A DNA stretch of 35,909 nt, from assembly GCA_947258755.1 (NCBI GenBank), contig CAMYJO010000033.1:1-35909 (forward strand), in the 5' to 3' direction. This document shows, one piece after another, positions 7,265-15,386 of this stretch. A program made the translations under genes and the position numbers. This DNA comes from an uncultured Gammaproteobacteria bacterium (GTDB lineage Bacteria; Pseudomonadota; Gammaproteobacteria; JAADHQ01). The notes under the pieces were generated by a model that saw only the letters and a program-made list of their open reading frames with translations, searched no databases and was not told the origin of the DNA. Position 1 is the stretch's first letter; each line of letters starts with the position of its first letter.

Positions 7265-7912
7265 ATGAAACCATTCATTGCCTTTGTCCTCATTATTTTC
7301 TTTTCAGTTTTATACCTTTATTTGTATAGCACTGGCACACTAGGGGTGATTGTTAACCAGCAAAGCCTTCAGGAATTCGTCTTGCGTCTGGATGGTTGGG
7401 GTCCTCTGTTAGTGATCCTGATAATGAGTGGCGCTATAGTCATGAGTCCGATACCCAGCGCTCCAATTGCGCTGGTATCCGGTGCAGCTTATGGCCATAC
7501 GTGGGGTACAATCTATGTACTGATAGGTGCAGAGATAGGCGCTATTATGGCATTCACCATCGCTCGTATGCTTGGACATGAAGTCATGCATCGACGATTT
7601 GGGGACAAGATACACATAAAATGGCTGCAATCCGAAAATAATATGATGCTGGTAGTTGGGTTATCCCGGCTTTTACCGTTTATTTCATTTGATGTCGTCA
7701 GTTATGCCGCTGGCCTAACTTCCCTGAGCTACTGGCGTTTTGCATTGGCGACATTATTAGGTATTATCCCGGCCAGCTTTGTTTTAGCACATTATGGGAG
7801 TGAAGTGGTATCAAGTGACCTGCCTAACATGATAGTAACTATATTAATCCTCGGCGGTATAACAGGCATACCGTTATTAATTGGTATAGTAGTTAAAAAG
7901 TATGTTAAATAA
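7265..7912 (+). CDS. TVP38/TMEM64 (DedA-like) membrane protein
   Basis: About 215 aa with five or six hydrophobic segments. It carries the TVP38 family core: GWGPLLVILIMSGAIV, SPIPSAPIALVSGAAYG, IGAEIGAIMAFTIAR, then SRLLPFISFDVVSYAAGLTSLSYWRF, which is the conserved 'R..P..P.D...Y..G' motif. The family belongs to the VTT/SNARE-associated scramblase-like superfamily. Some members affect selenite or metal entry, but the substrate here is unknown. I favour MKPF at 7265; ATG 7232 in frame is an alternative and neither has a good ribosome-binding site. About 90 bases separate it from the YHS-ABC run, so cotranscription is possible. Confidence 0.88.
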   Translation: MKPFIAFVLIIFFSVLYLYLYSTGTLGVIVNQQSLQEFVLRLDGWGPLLVILIMSGAIVMSPIPSAPIALVSGAAYGHTWGTIYVLIGAEIGAIMAFTIARMLGHEVMHRRFGDKIHIKWLQSENNMMLVVGLSRLLPFISFDVVSYAAGLTSLSYWRFALATLLGIIPASFVLAHYGSEVVSSDLPNMIVTILILGGITGIPLLIGIVVKKYVK

Positions 7913-7922
7913 TATCGCGGAT

Positions 7923-8145
7923 TCAAGTTGCTAGTGCAACCTGATGGTTTTTGCCAATAACGGTATCCAGCTCCCAATCACCGTAGCGTGTACGGGCATC
8001 TACGATAGCAGGGCGTTGCTTAATGGAAGCCTGATCAGGTATCTGGCCCCGGTAGGAATAGATACCATTGCGCTTCTTACGTTGCTTCTGGCAGCGTAGA
8101 TGCTTATACAGGGTACCGCCGGCGCCCTGACAATCAGTATGTCTG
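7923..8145 (-). pseudogene. IS30-family transposase remnant
   Basis: On the minus strand one frame reads GAGGTLYKHLRCQKQRKKR, then IYSYRGQIPDQ, IKQRPAIVDAR, YGDWELDTVIGK and HQVALAT before TGA. These are the central landmarks of IS30 transposases, where 'RPAIVD.R...GDWE.DTV.G..H' surrounds the first catalytic Asp. Both ends are missing: no HTH upstream and no later DDE residues downstream, so about 75 of about 320 residues remain. No terminal inverted repeats were recognised. Confidence 0.85.
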
Positions 8146-8291
8146 CTTATGCATAAGAACCTGTATTAATAATTAGCACTTTACAATTTTAATGTGCCTG
8201 TACGCACATGGTGTACTTTTAATACGGATGCCAACGCAGCTGACCATTTTATAGCGAAACCCTGTTCCATCCTTTGTCATAAAAGTGTCAT

Positions 8292-8313
8292 ATATATACG
8301 CTTGCGCATATAT
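8292..8313. promoter_or_regulatory. Putative ArsR operator dyad
   Basis: ATATATACGC (8292-8301), two bases, then GCGCATATAT (8304-8313): a 10-bp dyad with a single mismatch, ending 23 bases before the arsR ATG. Its position and symmetry fit a homodimeric ArsR site overlapping the promoter, giving autoregulation of arsR and the genes behind it. A TTGTCA (8274-8279) upstream could be part of a -35 element. Binding is inferred. Confidence 0.6.
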
Positions 8314-8336
8314 ACGGATCAACATATACTTAATGC

Positions 8337-8684
8337 ATGATCGAGACCGAGTTTTTCAAACAACTGAGTGACGAAACCCGCATGCGATGTCTGATGTTGA
8401 TGCTGACAGAAGGGGAGTTATGTGTATGTGAATTGACTCATGCGTTAAAGCTGTCACAACCGAAGATATCACGGCATCTAGCTCATTTACGTCAGAGTGG
8501 CGTGGTACAGGACCGACGACAAGGACAGTGGATCCATTACCGCCTACACGATGCTTTGCCTCAATGGGCATATGATGTACTGAGTGCTGCATCTTCAAGT
8601 ACCCGTAAGGTTGAACCCTACAAGCATGATATGCAAATGTTAAAAGATATGCCCAACCGTCCCGGCGCATCTTGTTGCGCCTGA
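8337..8684 (+). CDS. arsR: ArsR-family metalloregulator
   Basis: A 115-aa winged-helix repressor. FKQLSDETRMRCL opens the domain, ELCVCEL (27-33) supplies the Cys29-x-Cys31 pair in the alpha-3 helix that binds As(III) in classical ArsR, and LSQPKISRHLAHLRQSGVV is the recognition helix region. A further Cys pair (113-114) sits at the C-terminus. The ATG at 8337 has no clear ribosome-binding site. It lies directly upstream of the GAPDH-ArsJ genes and behind an operator-like dyad, so it most likely represses this operon until arsenite binds. Confidence 0.93.
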   Translation: MIETEFFKQLSDETRMRCLMLMLTEGELCVCELTHALKLSQPKISRHLAHLRQSGVVQDRRQGQWIHYRLHDALPQWAYDVLSAASSSTRKVEPYKHDMQMLKDMPNRPGASCCA

Positions 8685-8732
8685 TCACCCGGCTCAAATC
8701 TTAACAAAAAACTTTTAATTTAGGAGTAGCAA

Positions 8733-9734
8733 ATGTCTGTTCGTGTCGGAATTAATGGAATGGGCCGTATGGGTCGTCTTGGATTTCGTGCCGGCTGGAA
8801 TAAAGACGAAATCTCCATTATCAAGGTCAATGAAATCGCTTCCGATGCCAGGGGTAGTGCACATTTGCTGAAATTCGACTCGGTACACGGCACCTGGGAC
8901 CATGACCCTGTCAGTCAGGGTGATGAAATTATCATCGATGACAGGATCATCGACCATTCATCGAAGAGCGCCATTGCCGATGTGGACTGGTCTGAATGTG
9001 ATATTGTCATCGAGGCGACCGGTAAACATCACAAGAAACCGGAATCACTCAATGCCTATTTTAATCAAGGCGTAAAGAAAGTAATTGTCGCAGCACCAAC
9101 GGAAGGTGCATTAAATATCGTCTATGGCATCAATGATGACCGTTACAAGCCTGACGAACATCATCTACTGACAGCCGCTTCCTGTACCACTAATTGCCTG
9201 GCGCCGGTGGTCAAGGTCATGCATGAAAAAGTAGGGATCGTGCATGGCTGTATGACGACTATTCATGATATCACCAATACCCAGACTATCGTCGACAAAG
9301 GCCACAAGGATTTGCGACGTGCCCGCGCCTGTAATCAGTCACTGATACCGACGACTACCGGTTCAGCCAAGGCCATCACCAAAATATTCCCGGAACTGGA
9401 TGGCAAACTGAATGGACATGCCGTGCGTGTGCCACTCTTAAATGCTTCGCTGACAGACTTTGTCTTTGAAGCCGAACGCCCGGTAACGCGCGAAGAAATT
9501 AATGGCTATTTCAAGGCGGCTTCCGAGCATGAATTGCAAGGTATCCTCGGTTATGAGGAACGACCGTTGGTATCCATTGACTATGTCAATGACCCACGCT
9601 CTTCTATCGTTGATGCATTATCCACAATGGTCATCGATGATACCCAGGTCAAGATCTATGCCTGGTACGATAACGAGTGGGGCTATGTCAATCGTATGAT
9701 GGAACTGGCGGCAAAAGTGGCCAGGAGTCTGTGA
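8733..9734 (+). CDS. ArsJ-associated glyceraldehyde-3-phosphate dehydrogenase
   Basis: A 333-aa [16 protein letters not shown] (7-17) begins the Rossmann fold, SCTTNC (150-155) holds catalytic Cys151, and His178 (TTIHDIT) completes the dyad. [11 protein letters not shown] near the end is typical. In arsenate operons this enzyme uses arsenate in place of phosphate to make unstable 1-arseno-3-phosphoglycerate, which ArsJ exports; that is established for GAPDH-ArsJ pairs. TAGGAG precedes the ATG. Position between arsR and arsJ is the reason for choosing the arsenate role over housekeeping glycolysis. Confidence 0.93.
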   Translation: MSVRVGINGMGRMGRLGFRAGWNKDEISIIKVNEIASDARGSAHLLKFDSVHGTWDHDPVSQGDEIIIDDRIIDHSSKSAIADVDWSECDIVIEATGKHHKKPESLNAYFNQGVKKVIVAAPTEGALNIVYGINDDRYKPDEHHLLTAASCTTNCLAPVVKVMHEKVGIVHGCMTTIHDITNTQTIVDKGHKDLRRARACNQSLIPTTTGSAKAITKIFPELDGKLNGHAVRVPLLNASLTDFVFEAERPVTREEINGYFKAASEHELQGILGYEERPLVSIDYVNDPRSSIVDALSTMVIDDTQVKIYAWYDNEWGYVNRMMELAAKVARSL

Positions 9735-9817
9735 TGGATCTTAACGTCCTGGGTATTGTTTTAGCTATGGTGTTTTGCCGGTTTATCCAGATCGGTATGT
9801 GGACCTTACGGCATTAA
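9734..9817 (+). CDS. Possible 27-aa hydrophobic peptide between GAPDH and arsJ
   Basis: The GAPDH stop overlaps an ATG (TGATG) that opens a 27-codon frame, [19 protein letters not shown] and on to a stop at 9817, six bases before the arsJ start. The peptide would be one short membrane helix. It may only couple translation of arsJ to GAPDH, or be chance. No family recognised. Confidence 0.25.
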   Translation: MDLNVLGIVLAMVFCRFIQIGMWTLRH

Positions 9818-9823
9818 TTGCCG

Positions 9824-11038
9824 ATGGACATAAACCTGCGCAATTACCTGATCGTGACCGGTGGCTATTGGGCGTTTACAGTCACCGATGGCGCCATCCG
9901 CATGCTGGTGGTCCTGTTTTTCCATCAGCTGGGCTATTCTCCGTTCGAGGTGGCCATGCTGTTCCTGTTCTATGAGTTCTTTGGCATCGTCACCAATCTT
10001 GTCGGTGGCTGGTTGGGTGCACGCATCGGCCTGAATCTGACCATGCACATTGGCATGGGCTTACAGGTTTTTGCGTTGGCCATGTTGATGGTACCCGAGA
10101 CCTGGTTAACGGTAGCCTATGTCATGCTGGCACAAGCACTGTCCGGTATCGCCAAGGACCTGAACAAAATGTCGGCCAAGGCCAGTGTGAAAACGCTGTT
10201 ACCGGAGCAGGGAAGTGAAACCAGACTGTTCAAATGGATAGCTGTACTGACCGGTTCAAAGAACACACTGAAAGGTGCGGGTTTTTTCATCGGTGCAATG
10301 TTATTGCAAACGCTGGAATTCAGGGGTGCATTGGCCGTGTTATCGGGCTCACTGTTGATGGTCCTGCTAGCATCCATCGTCGTCTTACCTGCTGGATTAG
10401 GGAAGTCTGCAAGCAAACCTGCTTTCAGCAGTGTTTTTTCTAAATCTGCCGCTATCAATTTGTTATCTGCAGCGCGTTTCTTTTTGTTCGGCGCAAGAGA
10501 TGTTTGGTTTGTCGTCGCACTGCCGGTTTATCTCTACACCGTATTTCAATGGAGTTTTATGCAAGTCGGTGGATTTCTGGCTTTGTGGATAATTGCTTAC
10601 GGTATTGTACAGGCAAGTGCACCCAGACTGATTCGTCGTAGTCACCATGGCAGGGGGCCGGGAGGGGATACTGCCAGACTATGGGCATTCATTCTTGCTT
10701 TGTTACCAGCACTGATTGCCATATCCCTGTATTATGATCTGCAATCACGTTATATGTTGATTGCAGGCTTGTGTATTTTCGGCATTGTGTTTGCCATCAA
10801 TTCTGCCGTGCACTCCTATTTAATCGTAGCCTGGTCAGATCGTGACAAGGTTTCGATGAATGTCGGCTTTTACTACATGGCTAATGCCGGTGGTCGTCTT
10901 ACTGGTACCGTGCTTTCCGGCCTGGTTTATCAAACCCAGGGGTTGATCGGTTGTTTGCTGTGGTCGTCGGCCTTCGTACTAGCGGCAGCGATACTTTCTA
11001 GGCAGCTGCCAGAAACAATGCGGTCAGCAGATCTATAA
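9824..11038 (+). CDS. arsJ: ArsJ organoarsenical efflux MFS permease
   Basis: A 404-aa major-facilitator protein with about twelve hydrophobic helices. The N-terminus (NYLIVTGGYWAFTVTDGAIRMLVV), the LGYSPFEVAMLFLFYEFFGIVTN segment and SGIAKDLNKMSAKASVK are characteristic of ArsJ rather than generic MFS proteins. ArsJ exports 1-arseno-3-phosphoglycerate made by the partner GAPDH, giving As(V) resistance without arsenate reduction. The ATG at 9824 matches the family start; a TTG two codons earlier is also open. No arsC or arsB is present in the window, so this operon could act alone. Confidence 0.93.
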   Translation: MDINLRNYLIVTGGYWAFTVTDGAIRMLVVLFFHQLGYSPFEVAMLFLFYEFFGIVTNLVGGWLGARIGLNLTMHIGMGLQVFALAMLMVPETWLTVAYVMLAQALSGIAKDLNKMSAKASVKTLLPEQGSETRLFKWIAVLTGSKNTLKGAGFFIGAMLLQTLEFRGALAVLSGSLLMVLLASIVVLPAGLGKSASKPAFSSVFSKSAAINLLSAARFFLFGARDVWFVVALPVYLYTVFQWSFMQVGGFLALWIIAYGIVQASAPRLIRRSHHGRGPGGDTARLWAFILALLPALIAISLYYDLQSRYMLIAGLCIFGIVFAINSAVHSYLIVAWSDRDKVSMNVGFYYMANAGGRLTGTVLSGLVYQTQGLIGCLLWSSAFVLAAAILSRQLPETMRSADL

Positions 11039-11099
11039 TGTTGGACGAGCAGTGTAATGAATCCCTATCTTTTAATGCAGGGTCTATCGACAGTGATAC

Positions 11100-12122
11100 T
11101 TAATATAACAGTATACCCAAACCACTAAAATACAACAGGATAACTAAAAAGCTTTCCCAGCCTATATTGGCGATACCGTGGCGTTGGCGATGTAACAGAC
11201 CCATCAATAGCACTCCGGTCATCAGTATAGTCATTGCCAGCCAGAAGATTTCATTATCTGATATATCCTTATATATAGAGCCTTGACGATAGGCAATATC
11301 CGAGGCAGATATAAACAGCGTGTCAAATGTGTTACCGCCTATAATATCACCCACAGCCAAGGTTAACGCCTTCATGCGTACCGCAGTAATAGCAATGACT
11401 AATTCAGGAAGCGAGGTTGATATGGCGGTAAAAACACCACCGACAATACCTTCGGAAAGCCCGGTAGTGCTCGCGATTTTTATGCCGGTTTTGCCTAGTA
11501 GCCAGCCGGAAAAACCAACAACGATGGAGTAAAATACAAACCTTATCCATAGGCCACTTTTATTGGATCCTATCAACTTAGCCTTATGATTATTTTCAGG
11601 GTGCGTATCCAGGGTGCTTTTCGGGAACCACATCGGCATTTTATGCGTGCGGGTTAAAATACGGACACTCAAAACATAGGCGATGATTGCGATGAATGAG
11701 GCAGGGTGCACATTGGCTATTGCCATTTCAGGCATCGCAATAGCCGTTAGCGGGATGGCCAATAGGACAATCAAAATGGCCGTCATCATAAGATTCTCAG
11801 CAGAGGCGGCCGCATGCTCAAGATTTGCTTTGCGGTAAAACATATCAGCGACGGCCAGAAACAATGTTTGCGCGGCAATCCCGCCCAATGAATTGCTGAC
11901 CGCCAGTTGCGCATGTCCCTGATAGGCCACGGTGATAGATGCAGTGATACCCGACAATGATGTCGATGCACCGACGAAGACAGCACCCATCACGGCTTCA
12001 CCCATACCGGTATCATGGGCAAGTTGACGTGCTACCTTGGTCATTAGTACGCCAAAGTACGCGATAATTCCTGCCGCTAACAGGAAAATAAAAATAATAA
12101 CAGTCAGGTTCTGGTCATTCAT
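11100..12122 (-). CDS. CaCA-superfamily sodium/calcium exchanger-like protein
   Basis: A 340-aa protein with about ten membrane helices and the two inverted alpha repeats of cation/Ca2+ exchangers. Repeat 2 is canonical: AISTSLPELVIAI (233-245, Glu240) and GDIIGGNTFDTLF (258-270). Repeat 1 reads GASTSLSGITASI (51-63), with Gly where the ion-coordinating Glu is expected, and SNSLGGIAAQTLF (76-88). Loss of one key acid suggests altered ion choice or coupling. The gene converges on arsJ and has a separate promoter. The substrate is not predictable from the sequence. Confidence 0.88.
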   Translation of the reverse strand: MNDQNLTVIIFIFLLAAGIIAYFGVLMTKVARQLAHDTGMGEAVMGAVFVGASTSLSGITASITVAYQGHAQLAVSNSLGGIAAQTLFLAVADMFYRKANLEHAAASAENLMMTAILIVLLAIPLTAIAMPEMAIANVHPASFIAIIAYVLSVRILTRTHKMPMWFPKSTLDTHPENNHKAKLIGSNKSGLWIRFVFYSIVVGFSGWLLGKTGIKIASTTGLSEGIVGGVFTAISTSLPELVIAITAVRMKALTLAVGDIIGGNTFDTLFISASDIAYRQGSIYKDISDNEIFWLAMTILMTGVLLMGLLHRQRHGIANIGWESFLVILLYFSGLGILLY

Positions 12123-12313
12123 ACCACTTGAAAATGATAGATTCCGAACAAGGATCTAGTATAACAAGAGATACTCACTCAGTATGCGTTTATAGCATCG
12201 ACTGGAGAATTATTTTTACTGACGCGAATGCAGTCTATTCAAGAAGCATTTAGGGAAGGGGATTATCAACGAGCAGCGAACTATAGGGCAGCAGAGTTGA
12301 TCTGTAGATTAAA

Positions 12314-12601
12314 TTAATCGTTTGGAAAATTGATGACTTTGGCGCTTACACCCTGGAAACTCTCATTCACAGCCATTCGGACCTTCTCCAAACCATCGTC
12401 AACACAGGGTGTCTGTTCGACACTTTCTGAACTGCTAGTGATACCGGCACTGGCCTTGATCAGGTCAAGCGCATGGATAGGGTAAATCCTGGTGGATTCC
12501 CATTTCTTGTATGTCTGTTCGGACGTGTTACAAATTTCGGCTGCCTTTTTGGTCGACATGCCAGTAATGACAAATCTCAGTGTGAATAGTCCGGCTTCCA
12601 T
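12314..12601 (-). CDS. Small helix-turn-helix protein (phage-regulator-like)
   Basis: A 95-aa protein. Residues about 4-50 read as an HTH of the type seen in DUF3653-like phage-derived regulators: FTLRFVITGMSTKKAAEIC, then TSEQTYKKWESTRIYP and IHALDLIKASAG, matching the 'lT..eAAe.c.vs..T...WE.G...P..a..ll' pattern. The remaining 45 residues are polar and unassigned. AGGA lies 8 bases before the ATG. A relict prophage or mobile-element regulator is plausible, but no other phage gene is present. Confidence 0.7.
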   Translation of the reverse strand: MEAGLFTLRFVITGMSTKKAAEICNTSEQTYKKWESTRIYPIHALDLIKASAGITSSSESVEQTPCVDDGLEKVRMAVNESFQGVSAKVINFPND

Positions 12602-13222
12602 ATAGGGTTCCTGCAGTTCATGAATATATACAACTATATACGGTAATATAGACAGAAACTTTAGACAACTCTTTTATCACTTAACACCATTAAATGTTGT
12701 TTAGGAATCGGCTAGAAACTCATCCATACCAAAATAATCACTGACTACTCATAGTGTCTACGAACTCATTTTATTAGACAAGCCTCCTATAAACCTCAAG
12801 CCAAGGCACATACCCCTTACTCAGATGAAAATAGTCATACCGCAGGCAATTAATATAGCCAGTGGACATGGTGCCAACAGGGTTGTCTAAAATCGCTGAA
12901 AAAGTAGGGTGTAGAGTATTTATCGATATAGACCATTATTTCAATCGATTCGATGGGTAACAGTAGATCTGCTATAAGATAAATATATGGATATCATTAG
13001 TATATTTAATGATATATTAGCTGGTGATGGAGCTCAGCTTCTCCATACAAGCCACCATGCATTCCAATATGTTGTAACGAAACCGCAACTGTTAACCACG
13101 TACCGTGAAATTATCACAACTATTCATCCCCAAACGACACAGACGTAAATTATCCGCAAAGTTATCTTATATGTGAGATCGGGAGAACACTGGCTCCCTG
13201 ACTTACAGAGGAGGTAAGCATC
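12602..13222. other. Gene-poor AT-rich stretch with palindromes
   Basis: No credible ORF on either strand. ATATCATTA (12991-12999) and TAATGATAT (13007-13015) form a perfect 9-bp inverted repeat with a 7-base loop. A second, imperfect stem (about 13173-13205, around GGGAG/CTCCC) lies just before the strong AGAGGAGG site of the next small gene and could be a leader hairpin. Function of either is unknown. Confidence 0.5.
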
Positions 13223-13369
13223 ATGACATTTACAAATCTCATTACCATTTTGGTTGCGCTTGCAATATTACTACTTGCCTTTACTGTCCTTGGCCTAATA
13301 ATTTGGCGTTTTGTAAAAGAGTTTCGTGACACAAAAAAGGTAATAGTACAGCTTCTTGAACAAGCTTAA
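13223..13369 (+). CDS. 48-aa single-pass membrane protein
   Basis: Begins at ATG 13223, eight bases after a strong AGAGGAGG site. It encodes MTFTNLITILVALAILL and on through a helix of about 22 residues ending IIWRF, then a basic/acidic tail KEFRDTKKVIVQLLEQA. The excellent ribosome-binding site and clean membrane topology support a real small protein. No family is recognised. It opens a short plus-strand series of exported proteins. Confidence 0.65.
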   Translation: MTFTNLITILVALAILLLAFTVLGLIIWRFVKEFRDTKKVIVQLLEQA

Positions 13370-13448
13370 TTTATAAATTAATAAAAATCGGAATCAGATG
13401 TGATCTGTTTCAACCATATAACGGTTACATCATTGGAGGGCAATAGTC

Positions 13449-13703
13449 ATGACTAACAATATACAAAATCGAATTCCGAGCCTGCTTGTTGTCGCAGTTA
13501 TCTATCTAAATGCAGAATTCGCTGATATCAACATGGCATATGCTGATAACCACCTTCTTGAAAGACAAGCCAACGAAGACAATGCAGGAGTTGCCGGCGA
13601 ACGCGCGGGATATGATTTGCCTGAAAAAGATACCGTTCCGAATAATGCGGGAATAAAAGAACGACACTACCTTTCGGCTCATTTATCTACTATTGGCTAC
13701 TAG
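13449..13703 (+). CDS. 84-aa secreted protein of unknown function
   Basis: A GGAGGG site sits ten bases before the ATG. A hydrophobic stretch (IPSLLVVAVIYLNAEF, about residues 9-24) followed by NMAYADN suggests export with cleavage after AYA. The rest is polar, charged and Cys-free (QANEDNAGVAGERAG, DTVPNNAGIKERHY), probably disordered. No family is recognised. It precedes the DsrE gene by about 120 bases in the same direction. Confidence 0.6.
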   Translation: MTNNIQNRIPSLLVVAVIYLNAEFADINMAYADNHLLERQANEDNAGVAGERAGYDLPEKDTVPNNAGIKERHYLSAHLSTIGY

Positions 13704-13823
13704 TGCTTTTAAAATCCATTTATCCAAATAGAAATGAATAAGTAGGGTATTTCTGAACTTTTCGTCGTATTGGCTGCCGAAAGTAGCATAATAATTCCCT
13801 TTTCCTATCAGAAAGGAGTCACT

Positions 13824-14303
13824 ATGCCTAAGATATTGGCTATGATGCTGTTAGTCTTTAGCGGTTTATCTGCCCATGCAGCCGATAAAGACAATGCGCC
13901 CTGGGGTGTAGGTAATGTCAATGACATTAAATACAAACCACAACGCGTGGTCTATGATGTTGCGTCGGGTAGTCTGGCGCATTTTGAGCTGGTGCTTGAT
14001 CGTGCCAGCTACCTAAGCAAGGTCTACAAGGCAGATCCTTTTTCTGCTTCCATCGTGATTGTTCTGCATGGTAATGAGATCCCATTTTTCGCTACGGAAA
14101 ACTACGCCAAGTACAAAGAGTTGATGATACGGGCGCAAAGCCTAACCTATGATGAAGTGATAAAGTTTCGGATGTGTCGCATAGCCGCCAAGGGACATGG
14201 CTATGACCCGAAAGATATTCATGCTTTCGTCGAGATCGTGCCAATGGCCGATGCTGAAATCATTCGCTTACAACAAGAAGAAAACCATGCCTATATGCGA
14301 TGA
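13824..14303 (+). CDS. Periplasmic DsrE-family protein
   Basis: A 159-aa protein; AAAGGAG precedes ATG 13824. Signal peptide MPKILAMMLLVFSGLSAHA. The mature part follows DsrE-like layout: VVYDVASGSLAHFELVLDRAS, then SASIVIVLHGNEIPFF, FRMCRIAAKGHGYDPKDIH (Cys118) and FVEIVPMADAEIIRLQQE, the C-terminal 'V.vVpag..ei..LQ..gy' pattern. Secreted DsrE proteins are common in sulfur-metabolising proteobacteria, where Cys-bearing DsrE relatives carry persulfide sulfur. The stop overlaps an ATG of the following gene, so the two are probably coupled. Confidence 0.85.
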   Translation: MPKILAMMLLVFSGLSAHAADKDNAPWGVGNVNDIKYKPQRVVYDVASGSLAHFELVLDRASYLSKVYKADPFSASIVIVLHGNEIPFFATENYAKYKELMIRAQSLTYDEVIKFRMCRIAAKGHGYDPKDIHAFVEIVPMADAEIIRLQQEENHAYMR

Positions 14304-14341
14304 ACACAGATATATCGCTCATGAGAACAAATAGAGGACAT

Positions 14342-15340
14342 ATGCATAATTTTCGTTTTTATTTCATTTTTGTTTTATTTGGGGCATTCGTCCTCGGTGC
14401 TTGTACGGATAAAAAGCAGGACAAGCCTAATCCTTATGGTGCATCAGAGATCGCATTTGAGATCCACAAGGTTAAAGACGCACCGGTATATTATGTTCTT
14501 GGGCATTCCGGCGTCCCCGGTGCGGCCAATGAGGGGTTGACCTCGAATGCCGGCTTCGTCGTTACCGATAAAGGCGTGGTGGTTTACGATGCCTTAGGTA
14601 CACCCACATTGGGATACCGGCTGCTTCAGGAAATCAGGAAGGTAACAGACAAGCCGGTTGCTATGGTCGTGGCCGGTCATTACCATGCCGACCATATTTA
14701 TGGTTTACAGGCATTCAGAGAACATAGCAAAGCCACTATCTGGGCAGAAAAAAGTGCCTATCAATACATTGATAGTAATGATTCACAACTCAGGCTGGAA
14801 CAGCGTCGTGATTCTCTGTTCCCCTGGGTGGATGAAAATACCTATCTGGTCAAGCCGGATCAGACTTTTGTCGGTAATAAAACCTTTGATATGGGCGATA
14901 CCAGCATTGAATTGATTTATGCAGGCCCCGCACATTCGCCCGATGACCTGATTATGGTGGTCAGCAAGTACGGCGTTGTGTTTTCCGGTGATCTTATTTT
15001 TGGTGGCCGGCTGCCCTTTCTGGGCGGTGGCGAAGTCAATACCAAAAAATGGCTGGCTGGCCTGAAATATCTGCAGTCACTCAAGCCCGCGCCCAAGTTT
15101 GTCATACCTGGTCATGGAACCGCCAGCGATAATCCGGTCAAGGATATTGCGTTTACGCGCGAATATATCGAGTTTTTACGCACCCGTATGGCCGCAGAGA
15201 TAGAAGAACTGAACACATTTGATGAGGCATATGAGACCATCGACTGGTCAAAGTACGAAGCTGTGCCTACCTTTGATGCTGCGAACCGCCGCAATGCCTA
15301 TCAGGTATTTCTTGAAGTGGAGGGGGAACTACTTCAATAG
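14342..15340 (+). CDS. Metallo-beta-lactamase-fold lipoprotein (quinoprotein-relay/SoxH-like)
   Basis: A 332-aa protein from ATG 14342, behind AGAGGA; an in-frame ATG at 14300 overlaps the DsrE stop and would add 14 residues. A lipobox VLGAC puts Cys21 at the mature end. The MBL metal site is complete: HYHADH (113-118), His198 in GPAHSPDD, Asp217 in FSGDLIF and His258 in IPGHG. Sequence around GHSGVPGAANEG and AGFVVTDKGVVVYDALGTP fits the SoxH/quinoprotein-relay hydrolase group found beside sulfur or methanol oxidation genes. Its reaction is not known. The DsrE partner suggests thiol or sulfur chemistry in the periplasm. Confidence 0.88.
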   Translation: MHNFRFYFIFVLFGAFVLGACTDKKQDKPNPYGASEIAFEIHKVKDAPVYYVLGHSGVPGAANEGLTSNAGFVVTDKGVVVYDALGTPTLGYRLLQEIRKVTDKPVAMVVAGHYHADHIYGLQAFREHSKATIWAEKSAYQYIDSNDSQLRLEQRRDSLFPWVDENTYLVKPDQTFVGNKTFDMGDTSIELIYAGPAHSPDDLIMVVSKYGVVFSGDLIFGGRLPFLGGGEVNTKKWLAGLKYLQSLKPAPKFVIPGHGTASDNPVKDIAFTREYIEFLRTRMAAEIEELNTFDEAYETIDWSKYEAVPTFDAANRRNAYQVFLEVEGELLQ

Positions 15341-15386
15341 AATGGGGGAGGGCCATTAAAAACAGGCAAAAAACCCGGCACAACAA

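Noticed and set aside
12228-12317. 29-codon plus-strand frame MQSIQEAFREGDYQRAAN
   Set aside because: No ribosome-binding site, overlaps the end of the leftward HTH gene, and the TPR-like look is too short to support a gene.
12602-13222. Search for a CRISPR array or tRNA in the gene-poor stretch
   Set aside because: No regularly spaced direct repeats and no cloverleaf-like sequence were seen.
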